This document shows, in pieces, positions 12,429 through 24,900 of a stretch of 64,000 bases of DNA; the stretch's first letter is position 1; every line of letters begins with the position of its first letter. A model generated the notes under the pieces. The model did no database searches. It was not told the origin of the DNA and worked only from the letters and a program-made list of their open reading frames with translations. Made by a program: the position numbers and the translations under genes. Source of the stretch: Lucifuga dentata (lineage: Eukaryota; Chordata; Actinopteri; Ophidiiformes; Bythitidae); the NCBI GenBank assembly GCA_014773175.1, contig VXCM01002930.1, positions 1-64,000 of the forward strand, written 5' to 3'.

Positions 12429-13927
12429 CAGTCTCTCCATTTCCTGCTCTCTAAGCCTCTCTTCTCTCTGGCGGTGGTGGTACTCCAGCAGCTCATCCTC
12501 GTTGTCGCTGATCTCCGTGATGCTGTTCTTCCTCTCTCTCATCCCTGGATGGGGTCTCCCCAGGTCTCGCGGTCCAGCAGGCATCTTCCTGTGGCTCCTC
12601 GGGCTGGCTACTGGGGATGAACCAGGAAGAGAGCCCAGACTGTAAGCAGGGGAAAGGGAATTCCCAAAGCTCCCCTTCCGTACTGCCGCAGCTCCACTGC
12701 CACCTTCCATCTGAGAGGTTGGTGAGGGGCTGCGGGCTCGGATCCCCCTGCTTCCCACTGGCTCCTCTGATGTGGATCCAGCCTTGCGTCGGAGTCTGGG
12801 ACTCTCTGGGACTAGCTTGCCCAGATTTGAGGGACTATCAGGAGTCCTCAACGAGGGGACAGACCCTTGGAGGGCTCCTGGGAGTACCGTAACACCTCTC
12901 CGAGCCATGGAGGGGCTGAGAGGGGGCAGTTCTCGCATACTGCTGCTCCCTCCACTACCCCCAAGCTCCATTTGTCTCCTGGCCATACGAGGACTTTCAG
13001 GGGGGTGCAGCGTCCGCGGTTGCTGTGGAAGAGGGGACCCTTGTATGATGTGAACAATGGGGTCTAGAGGAGGTTGGAAGGCGGCTCTGGAAAGTTGGGA
13101 ATGCTGCCTGGAGGGGCTAGACGTGAGGGAGAGATCAGCCAGGCTGGTCTGCTCCCTGAAGGGGCTGGCGGGCCTTTCATGGAGTATGGTGGCTGTCTTT
13201 GTCCTGGGGCTGGAGGGGGACGGGGATGGGCAGGTGGGGAATTTAGGAGTGAGCCTGGGGCTACTTGGCACAATGTTTCTACTACAGAGAGATTCATTAG
13301 AGGACAGCGGGCGTGTCTGTTGAGGGCTCTCAGACCCATTGTGGCTCAGTCCTCTGCGGCTTGGCTTGGGGCTTGGAGGGGCTTCTACTAAGGCCTTCCT
13401 CTGCAACCTGGGGCTTTCCTGAACTCTCTGACTCACTCCACTGCTGCTGGAGCTGGGCAGCATGGTCCGTGGCTGAGGTACAGGAGGAGGCTGGGTGGTG
13501 AAGCTGTAGCTGGAGGAGCGTACAGGCACTGGCGGCAGAGAAGAACTCTGGTCCTGGGGTCCTGAAGTAGGCGAGGGGGTAAAGCTCCCACTGCTGGCCG
13601 CTGAGGGGGAGGACAGGGGTGAGAATGCAGGGGATGTATTCTCATAGCTAGACCCCACTGACATGGCTCCTGGGCTGGTCGGAGGGGATAGCAGATAACG
13701 GCCTCCTCCATTGACCATGGGAGAGAGGGGGGAGTGAGGAATGGGGTGGCTCCCAGGAGGCTTTTTGGCCTCAGAAGAAGAAGGTATTTCATCATCCATA
13801 ACTAGGGAGTCCATGATGTCCTGAAGGTCCTTCTCAATAGAACTGACAATAGCACTGTGCTCAGACCGGACTCTCCCTCCAGCAGCTGGAAAAGACTGAT
13901 GATTCCCATTGACCAAACTCTCTGTGT
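12429..13927 (-). CDS. phldb1: phldb1 coding exon 5 (large Ser/Pro-rich linker exon)
   Basis: This 1499-nt exon encodes residues 161-660. The acceptor is the pyrimidine-rich cctctcctccattag before 13927; it alone gives the phase needed by exon 4, making [10 protein letters not shown]. The donor CTG|GTGAGT follows 12429. Conserved blocks in order are [40 protein letters not shown] and [16 protein letters not shown], repeated SPRL(Q/R)RK proline-directed sites, [11 protein letters not shown], and [20 protein letters not shown]. The acidic/basic start of the coiled coil ends at EQEMERL. The exon is very rich in Ser and Pro and is presumably disordered and phosphorylated (inference). The open frame continues to 14066, but that upstream part is intron and shows no homology. 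Confidence 0.97.
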
Positions 13928-16900
13928 CTAATGGAGGAGAGGACAGAGAAGAATCAGGATTTGGCTTCTGAAACTGTCTGAAGAAAATATAATATTTGGA
14001 AATGACAATACATACATGATTAACCTCTTCCAAAACATGGGAATTTAAATCTGCCTTAAAACTCATTTTCCTCCCCCCCTCTCACATATTCCTTTTGTTC
14101 TGCTTAAGAATGCCCAAAATTGCATAATGCTTTAAACCCAATTATGCAGCTTTTAGCAGCTTCTCTGTCATTTCGCAGGCACAAAATCTGATTTGGCCTC
14201 ATAGTGAATGCTGACAATATTTGACTCATTAAAGCCTAAAAACAGTTGTAAAACCTTTAATAAGTGTACCCATTATGGTGCAGTAATGGATGTCCACGTA
14301 TCAGCTATTAAGAAATGAACCAGGACCTGGTTCATTAAGATTTTCAGAGCAGATTAAAACAAAAAAACAAAAAAAAAAAAAACCCGGTTGCAGTCCAACT
14401 GGCCTGAAACCAATTTTTAATGCAATTAACAGGTCAAACAATTTATACAATCTTTGTACACATTTTCTGTCTGGAATCCACCTCCCAAAACTTTGCGGTA
14501 TTTCAGAAATTCCATGCTCAGTGGTAACTTTGTCCCGGTTATCAGAGATACTGTAAATGTTCAATATTATCATTGTGAATAATATGTGCTGAGAACAGAG
14601 TACAGAAGCCCTGCAGGTAAGCATGAGGACAGAGGGGAGTTAGTGGCGAGGAAGGATGCAGCAGAGGAGGTGAATGGACAGACTGGCCTGTATACGCTGG
14701 ACAGGGATCAGGAGAAAATGTGCCTGTATAACCTAATTATTGTGGCCTGAAAGCAACGCAGAACACAGGCGGGTAATCTAATCAGAGCCGTCGCTCTGTC
14801 AGCAGAGCAGATTATTCATCAGCAACGTGGCCACATGGTCGCATCAGCAGCACGGCCTGCTTTCTGCGTCAGCTCTCAGTGAAATCTAGAAAACATCAAG
14901 ATAATCACAGCACAGTCAACGCAAACAATGAGAGGAACAGAAAAACATTACGCAGTGGAATAGAACAGAACAGAAAAGAACAGAAGAGCCAATGCTTGTT
15001 GTCTCAAAAAGACAAGCCCACTAAAATATAGACGCTACACAAATAATGCATTAGCTGTGCTTCAGCAGGAGATGGAGCAGCTTCCTGCTTTCGCCTCCAT
15101 CATGAATCTGCACCATGCTGTCTGTGTGACAGCACAATTACATCTGCTGCATTTTCATGAAAACTATGAAGCATTAAAGTCTGTAGGCTGATTTTAGTTC
15201 ATTATGTTTATTACAGGCGCAAGGTGGATGTTACTTTCATGTGTATGGGGTTAAAAAACGGGGTGGGGGCGTGNGGGGGGGGATACGACAAATGCAATCG
15301 TCTTAGGGAAAGCCCATGCATGATGTCATTGTACATAATGCCAAACTCCGTTCAAGAATCTAGCAATTTAACGTTACCATACGTTTCGGTAAAACTGCTG
15401 TCCAGTAGAACATGATTTACAAAATCTACATGAATTAATCATTCATTAAACAGCACTATCTGCAATAACTATTTGCAAGAACTACAGATTGGGTTCATCT
15501 GTTATTCCCCTTGTTTATTCCCACCGAAATACAACAGGGAGCGTGGTAGTGAACATTATAACCCAAATTCAAAAAGGATTTTTTTTTTTTTAATAATGAG
15601 CTTTTTATGTGGCATCTTTATGCCAAATACACCAGAAAGACACGGTGAATCGTAGAAGGTGTTTGCTGGGATCCGATCAACTGTGTACGGATTCATAAAA
15701 GCGAATGAAAATTAAATTGACAAATGTGTTAACGGAGTTTGGCGATTGGTCGGTTTGATCACTTTAGCTTTCATTAAGCAGTTCGTTACTCACATGCAGG
15801 AATAAAACTCAGACCGGCTCGGTTTCAGCGCGGTTCACCTGATATGACACAAACTGAGGCCCACATCCTTCAGACTTCAGAACCAGGCCGGGTTTACCGC
15901 AGCCCTGCCGGGCCTGGAGCCTCCCGCACACAGGCAGACACGGACACTCAGCAGCGAAGCGGCGGATCGGCGCCGTGCTGGGCGCTGCTCCGCCCGCTGC
16001 TGTCTGCCGGCGGGATGTCAGACAAATACAATGTAACGCTCCGCTTCCGATTAAAACCTTCAACATAAACTCCCAATTTACTACGGAGAAAGGCAGAAAC
16101 TGATGTGATAAGACAAAGATAATGTGATAATCACCAAGCTAAATTGAAATATCCCTCTAAATGGCATATACAATTAAATGATATCATGAGGTATTGTAAA
16201 TATTAAAAATAAGAATTTCATTTCAATGAAGTAACAGCAGTTCTTAATCATGGTCACCAACACAGTCAGACTCTCTAGGACTAGTTTGCCTTGACTTGAG
16301 GGACTATCAGGAGCCCCCAACACTGTATATTTTACATATTTCCCAGATCTGTGGTTTAGCTAACTCAGATGAATGTATGGGTAGAACAGGAAATACAGTA
16401 TAGACTATATAATGTACTTGAGGGATGACAAACCACTACAGTTAAAGCACTGATTATTACATTATTACAATAAATACACTATTAGTAGGAAGTTGTTAGA
16501 CTATCTAATAATTTGTTAAAAATGTATCATTTTTCAATATATACAAAATAACACAAAAAGTCAAAGGTCCATCTAAGGAATTTATCAACTGCCCAAACAC
16601 ACAAAACTTCTCAAAAACTAAACATATTACACATAAAAGCTTTGTGTGTTACATACACAAAGACTGAAATGAAACATTTCTAATTTTATTTTGAAGGTAC
16701 AGTGAGGTTGCTTCCGGCATCACTGGGCAGCTGAGCAGCTCTTCCTGTGCTGTAAAGGCTTTTTACAGTCCTGTTTAAAGGAGCCATGCTGGATTTCACG
16801 GCTGTCAGTAAAATCAGACACCTTTACATCAGTATTTCTACCCTCCTCAGATACATATTCTATGACTTTCTGACACTGATGGCATGAATACCATGAACCA

Positions 16901-17995
16901 GCTGCTACTGTTCACATTCAGAGGCACTGATAGACCACAATGTACAGATGGGTGACAAATTAAGGGGAATTTAGGGAAGAACTAGATGAGTGGAGAAACG
17001 GAAGTGCAGATGTTTCCAGATGTACTGCAGTTAAGCCAGTAACATCCCACCATGTGGCATGAATAGAAGTCTGAGCAAGATGACGAGAGAAATAAGTGTT
17101 GATTATTGGGGCATTGATGGCAGGATCCCCAGTCACACGGATGGCTCACCTGGCTCGTCTTTCAATAAGAAATGAGGAAAGATGCCAGTAAACAGAGTTT
17201 AGGGTTTACTGGTGGATAATGCACACTCAGTGACCATGATGCTCATGGCTTAGTGTGAGATGTTAGGAAAAACAGAAGAGCAACACTTCCTCAGTGTGGA
17301 TGCAGGATGTGATCAGCCTGTCAGCAAGGACAGTCAGAGAGGATATTACAGCAGGGCTGCAGAGCATAAACCCCTCATTACAAACATGGAGGGAGGGTGA
17401 GTGGGTGCAGGAAGGGGGGCAGACAGTAGAATGGGACTACAGGTTTATAAATAGTCTTGGTGAAAGATACGGTAACTCCAGCCGTCGGACGCTTTAAGTA
17501 AGCAGCTCATGGTCTGCTGGCAGCAGAGACACAGGAAACCTCCAGTCAGACTGAATGACGGCTGACTGACCACAGCAGCAGCCGGCCAAGCTCGCCAAAG
17601 CAAAATAACAGACAGGTGAACGCGACATCAGAGATGCTCGCTCAGACCAATCACACCATCACCAGCACAATGCTGCAGCCTTTAAATCTCTCCTTCTCAC
17701 GCTGCAGCACCGGCAGCTACTCCCCAAACAGATACCACAGATATGTTCAGATTATCATGGGAGTGGTATAAGCAACAGGAATGCATAATTGAGGAAAATG
17801 ATGTGTTTCTAAACAACGGAAGGCATTCATTACTGGATCAGGAAGTCTGCATCACCAGCATGCCTGTGTGCTAAACTTATCCACGGTGGCAGGCAGCACT
17901 AACGGAGGCAAACAACAAGAAGGTGGGACACATCCAGAGTAGTACAGCCAGTCAGGGAAAGCTACACTTTGAGGGGTGTGCTTGCCAGGAGGAAA

Positions 17996-18028
<33 letters not shown>

Positions 18029-18304
18029 CACACACAGGCATGCAGCTGAAAAGTTTGCCTGGAGACGCAGAGGAATGAGATGCTCATAAAGCATGCATGG
18101 TGTGAACTCCAGCAGCAGGTTCCAGCGTTGAGCCGATGCAGACGGACGTTAGGTGCAACAACTTTCCTCACAGAGCTGCAAACACACAGTAGTGTGTGTT
18201 CAGAAAAGAACACTCTGACTTTCCCACAGAGGACATCTTCTATCATAGACATCCACTTAAGACCACTCTAATAATCAGTTCTCACAGCTAGATTTACAGC
18301 CCCT

Positions 18305-18351
<47 letters not shown>

Positions 18352-18948
18352 TCTGTAGAAGCACTTACTGCCTTTAGTAAAATAAAAAAATAAATATGCA
18401 AAGAACAATACGTTTTCATTACAGGTTTACACGCTATTCATCTGCTGTATCAACATCCAAACTGTTACAGGACGCATCAGCTCAGCGTGTTAGCCGTGTC
18501 CTGTCTGCTGCTGCCTCCATCCCTACCAGGCATAACAGGAGAAAGTGGAGTTTTACTGCTGCAAAATCAGCCATGTGTAAAAAACAGAATTCTGCTCTGC
18601 TGTCTAGCTGTTGGGCTCTGCAACAACCTCAGCCATACATACATACATACATACATACATACATACATACACACACACACATACATACATACACACATGT
18701 GCTCTCAGGTTATTTCTAAGTAAAACAGTTCAAACAATTTAAAAACGTGACTGTACTAATGCAAAACTATATGATAATTAATATATGATAATACTGAGTG
18801 TTGTACCTGCACAGAGTGTGGAGGTCCCAGTGGAGCTGCTTCCTCCTGGAGGCATCATGCTCTTCATCCTGAAGGCTTCCTCAGGGTGGTTGAAGCGGAA
18901 AAAGGCTGACTGGCCAAAACACAGCATGCAGCCTAGAAAACAGCACAA

Positions 18949-18982
<34 letters not shown>

Positions 18983-21900
18983 AGATGGGTTACGATGCTG
19001 CAGCGTGGCACCGATTCCACCAGAAAGGCCACTCTGTGTGACAGAAACACCTACTTATACGATTCATATCAGACAGGTAGGATCCTGATTTATGAAGTAC
19101 CTCCAACATCTGTGTTACACTTTTATTTCCATATCAAATCAAATCTGAATATGGCGGAAATGTCACATTTTTGGCCCTGAATGATCTGCGACCACACACA
19201 CATCAGTGTATGCTTCACTAACTTGTTTTTGGAAAAACAGGTCTCCATGCTGCTGAGGAGCATCAGATGTTTTCACTGAACCTCCAGCAAAATATTCCCT
19301 GCAGCAGTCGTAGTTATCCAGAGGAAAGATGGACAAGAAACGACAAAGAAAAGAAAAGAAAAGAAAAGAAAAGAAAAAGGCCCAAACAGTGCAGAGGCAC
19401 TGAGGAAGCCATGAAGGACAACAAGCAGGAGCTGCTACAGCATCACGACTGAAACCAGTGCTAGAGTCAAAGTGACTCACTGTTCACCATCATCGTCATC
19501 ATCATCATCACATCACATCACAACATCATCACATCACAACATCATCATCACATCATCATCATCACATCACAACATCATCATCACATCATCATCATCATCA
19601 TCACAACATCATCATCATCACATCACATCATCATCATCACATCATCATTATTATCACATCATCATCATCACATCACATCATCATCATCATCACATCCTCA
19701 TCATCATGATCATCACATCACAACATCATCATCACATCACAACATCATCAACACATCACAACATCATCATCATCACATCACAACATCACCATCACATCAA
19801 CATCATCATCACATCACATCATTATCACATCACATCATCATCACATCATCATCATCACATCACAGCATCATCATCTTCACATCACATCACAACATCATCA
19901 TTACAACATCATTATCATCATCACATCACATCATCATCACATCTTCATCATCACATCCTCATCATCATGATCATCACATCACATCACCATCATCACATCA
20001 TCACATCACATCATCATCCTCACATCATCATCATCATCATCATCATCATCACATCACAACATCACCATCACATCATCATCACATCATCATCATCATCACA
20101 TCACAACATCACCATCACATCATCATCATCACATCACATCATCATCATCACATCACAACATCACCATCACATCACATCATCACATCTTCATCATCATCAC
20201 CACATCATCATCACATCACATCATCCTCACATCTTCATCATCACCACATCATCATCATCATCACATCTTCATCATCATCACATCTTCATCAACATCATCA
20301 TCATCACATCACATCATCATCATCATCACATCTTCATCATCATCATCACATCTTCATCATCATCATCATCACATCTTCATCATCACATCACATCATCATC
20401 ATCATCACCACATCTTCATCATCATCACATCACAACATCATCAGTCATTCTGAGCTGAGAAAAGATACAGGAGAAAATGTCATTTTCAAAGGTTATCACA
20501 TGCTGCAAAAATATCCAACATTAAATTTCCAGTCTCTAGAATGATCACATGCTTTAAACATCAAAGTCTTCTCTCCCATTGGTTTCTGCTGATTAACTAT
20601 CTTTTCCTGTGTTATGCCTTGCCCTGACTTCCTGTTTCAACAGGAAATACATCAAATTATGGAGATAAGATGCTGTGCATGCTGTTTATGTGGGACTTTT
20701 AAAAGATAACAAACTTCTCTACTTCAAAAATTAGGATTGGTTCCTCTGAGGATTTTTAGATCTGGTAAAATCTGCCAAATACCATAAAACTGATTTTTAG
20801 GTTTTCAGATGCCGTGATCTAAAATCATATTATATCAACACCAGACGTTTGCACTGTTTGGCTCTGATGTGCTGCGCTGAAGTCTCACGCTGACGTCCCA
20901 GCACCTTCACCGTCACCTTCTTCAAATGTACTGCTTCTGATGTGATTGGCTGTGATTTCCTCTTTACATGAAGCGTCAGTGAAAGTGTTCCACGTTGCAG
21001 AACCTCCACCAAGGATGTTACGTTTGTCTCCAGGAGTCTGACTGAATGTTGTAGATAACTGGGTCAAGAGAGAGAGTTGATGATTTTGAGACAGATCTGA
21101 ATGCAGATAAGGATTTTTTTTTCCCCCCCTTTCTTTAACATTACAAGATAGGACATTTGTAGACATTTAACGTTTGTTGCTTATTTCTTGAATACTAAGA
21201 TATCAACCTTGATGAAAAAGGTGCAATTTAGCCTCGATACAGATATTGATCCAGATCAGGCAGATTAAAATAGATGGTGGGACAGAGGAGTCATCGTACA
21301 TTAACAAATACATCCAGACGATGCTGACTCAGCAGGATGAGATGGCGTGGACACACTTTCAACAGTTATGGATATACATTCAAACAAAGATCATGTCTAC
21401 AGTGCAGCTGTACAACAAGTTTACAGAACATAAATGCACATTATATATTGTGACATACAGTCATCTGTCAAGTAACTGACAGCACTGACTCTCACAGCAG
21501 ACAGGGCAAACAACACACTCTACACTTCTGTCTACTGCATCCACTCAGCAGCTATCACACACACACACACAAGCTCAGCAGCAGATAATAACTCTTTATA
21601 GCTCTGTGAATGCAGCACATTGTTGTCTGTGATTACTAGAAGGTCTTCAGAGATAAAATCCCTGCAGGTAAAGATGGAGTCACATGGAAACACACGGGCA
21701 ACGTGGTGAAGCACCAGAAACCAGAAACCTTTTTTAATTTGAACACACACACACACACACTGACAGCGTTGACTGCAGCAGCTGGGTGCAGATCAGAGCT
21801 GCAGCAATCAGGAGGAAAAAGGTTTGATTGAGTGCAGCCCAGACAAAAAAAAAAAAAAAAAAAANAAAAAAAAAAAAAAAAAAATACAGACGCAGACAGC

Positions 21901-24900
21901 ACGAGACGATACCACACTGAAACAACACACGAGAGTATCTTTGTACTCTCATTTTTATTAGTTTGTGTACTTACTGTATAATGTTGGAGCTTTGGTAAGA
22001 CAATCTGATTTAAAGACACCAAAGGACCATGCCACCCATTTTACATGTTTGAGCCTAATATATTTAATTTTCATACAGGTAACGTTACCAACAATAATTT
22101 CCCAAAGCATACTACTGGAACGGTGAATTAAAAATGTTTTTCCTACCTTCCAGACCTCCATTGGTTTCAGTTCATTCTGCTATTAAAATCAACTTGTTGA
22201 TACTTGAAACGTTCTTGGGATAGGTAATCCATCATCACCAACAAGACGTGTATTCAGGTTTTTTTTAAGAGTTATGTAATTTTAGTGTTTAAGCTCAATA
22301 AAAAGCGTGGAGTGAATGTATGCCTCCACCGGGGAATATAGTCCCAAAAGAAGACCTGTGTTTATGGAAAAATTTAAAGGACTGTGACTTAAGAAGATTA
22401 AGAGATTTAGCACCAAATATCAGCAAAGCCGGAATATGGTTTTGTCCTTTGGGAAATGATTGTCAGTAACGTAACATGTATGAAAATTGAATATATCAGG
22501 CTCAAACATGCAAAATGGGTGGTATGGTCCTTTAATCAGTCTGAATCATTCTCCAACACTACAGACAAACAGCAGATGACTTTTTAAATATAATTCTTCT
22601 TGTGATGTTACAACTTTATTAATGACACTCTTCTGTAAATATTGATTTTATTCTAATTATATCATTTTGTTCTAACAGTGCAATTTTTTTCTCAGAAATA
22701 ATCCATATATATATATATATATATATATATATTTCATATAATACATCTCAAACTTGAAATCCAGTCTGCAGTACTTTGTGGTGGTGTAAGAAGTGTTGCT
22801 TAGCAGTTTCAAATGTGTGAAGATGTGTTTCCTCCTCAACCTGACATCACAAACGTACAACACGAAGAACATTTAGGAAAAACCATTCAAAAAGCGGCGA
22901 AGGAGCCAGTTTCAGAAGTTTCCATCAGTGCTTTCCTCAGTGAGGCCGCCTCCAGCTGGCCTCAGACTAGCTGAGGATTTTCCACTGCAGCAGGAAAAGC
23001 AGCATTCCCTCACTGTGCTGATGACAGAGGAAAACGTGAAGACGCGTCGTTACGGTGTTAATGCTGCGGCGCAGACGACGACCGTGTCCACTCAGGCAGA
23101 TTCATGCCTGATCCCCTCCTCTCTCTTTTTGCAAGACTGATAAGATGATTATGATGAGCTGCAGGGATGGTTCTTTTTTCTTTTTTTTTTCTCAGATACA
23201 AAATCAGGATTTAAAATGGAATTCAGAATTCATCCTTTTGTAGCATCATATCACTTCCTAAACAGTTTTGTTGAAATGATATTTTCACACTGTTTTACTT
23301 TATACCTACCAAATATGTGGAATAAGACGGATTTTCGGCACACAGATGTCTACATGTGATGATGATGGCTGTGACATGCTAACAACATGTTAGCTTCAGC
23401 GCGTTTTCCATTCGGCCGATTAACAAATAAAATGTTACTGTAAATACGCTAAATTTGGAGTAAATCCACAGGATATATGAAAATGATTTATGTTTCCAAG
23501 CCAGGGATCATCATCTTTCCTGTGCTTTATTTTATTTTATTATTTTTTTTAACGGCTCTTGTCCTTTAACGCCACAGTAAACTCACACAGATGTACAAAT
23601 ATATCACCTGTGGCAAATCTTATAGTAAATTTAAACATATAATTTACACTACACACATGGAAAGAATTTATTACAATTTTTTAAAAAAACAAGATAAGTG
23701 ATGAGACATGATGACGACTAGAAGAGCCGTGGGTCGCCATGTCTGATCAAAGCTTTTAAGTGCACCGCTGTCAGTGATCCATTACTGACAGTCTCCTGAT
23801 GCCAATTAGCCGTCATCTATTCAGCCGTTGCAACACACACGCTGCCATTTAGCATGGATTCCTGCAGTGAGACACACACTACAGAGCTCAACACAACCAG
23901 CATGGAGTTATGATGAGACAGAGTATTTATCTGTAGGGGTTCTGCATATGGGGACTCTAAATGTATCACGCTCGGCGGGGACGAGACGAGGAACAAGACT
24001 TCAGGTCATAAATCATACACAGTCACATGGCTGTTCATTATGGAGCGCCCACACAACGCTGACACAGCACTGTGCTTCATTTTGCAACAACAAGTACGAA
24101 ATGTTATTTCATTTAAGTCCATAAAGTCAGTGTGAAGAGGTCTCAGGCTCATGACAAACAGCAAACTTTCAAAAAGTCAGTCTGTTCATATTCACAACTG
24201 TCCTTCACTTAAAGGACCATACCACCATTTTGCATGTTTGAGCTTAATATTTTCATACACGTAACGTTACTGACAATAATTTCCCAAAGCATACTACTGG
24301 AACGGTCAGTTAAAAATGTTTTTCCTACCTTCCAGACCTCCATTGGTTTCAGTTCATTCTGCTATTAAAATCAACTTGTTGATACTTGAAACGTTCTTGG
24401 GATAGGTAATCCATCATCACCAACAAGACGTGTATTCAGGTTTTTTTTGAAGTTATGTAATTTTAGTGTTTAAGCTCAATAAAAAGCGTGGAGTGAATGT
24501 ATGCCTCCACCGGGGAATATAGTCCCAAAAGAAGACCTGTGTTTATGGAAAAATTTAAAGGACCGTGACTTCATAAGGCTGTGTAACTATTAGCAGGAGA
24601 AACATGGATTTTTAAGGTGGGTGTATCACTTGAATATTTGATTTTGAAAGATTAAGAGATTTTGCAAAATATCAGGAAAGCTGAAATACGGTTTTATCCT
24701 TTGGGAAATGATTGTCAGTAACGTAACATGTATGAAAATTGAATATATTAACCTCAAACATGAAAAATAGGTGGTATGGTCCTTTAAGCAACACATCCAA
24801 TCGCTAAATAAAACATTACAAAAGGTGTCGACGGGACACAAGACAGCCTATCTGTCTGTTTCTTTGTACAGCATATTAGGGCCATAGTACAAAAAATATA

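Larger units (their letters stand above)
16067..18806. other. Intron 4, left part, with microsatellites
   Basis: Apart from the exon-5 fragment, this stretch holds (CA)n/(TA)n at 17997-18037, (CA)n at 18307-18348 and an (ATAC)n/(AC)n block at 18634-18698. No exon or RNA gene is recognised. Confidence 0.6.

Noticed and set aside
12396..13801. Several plus-strand frames opposite exon 5
   Set aside because: They are shadows of the GC-rich phldb1 exon on the other strand.
13926..14066. Upstream extension of the exon-5 open frame with a Met at 14066
   Set aside because: The acceptor before 13927 fits exon 4's phase and known homology starts at [10 protein letters not shown]; AGs further upstream (near 13971-13981) give the wrong phase.
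19472..20458. 328-codon plus-strand open frame rich in His/Ser/Ile
   Set aside because: It is the translation of the CAT/CACATCA simple repeat; composition and irregular units rule out a protein.
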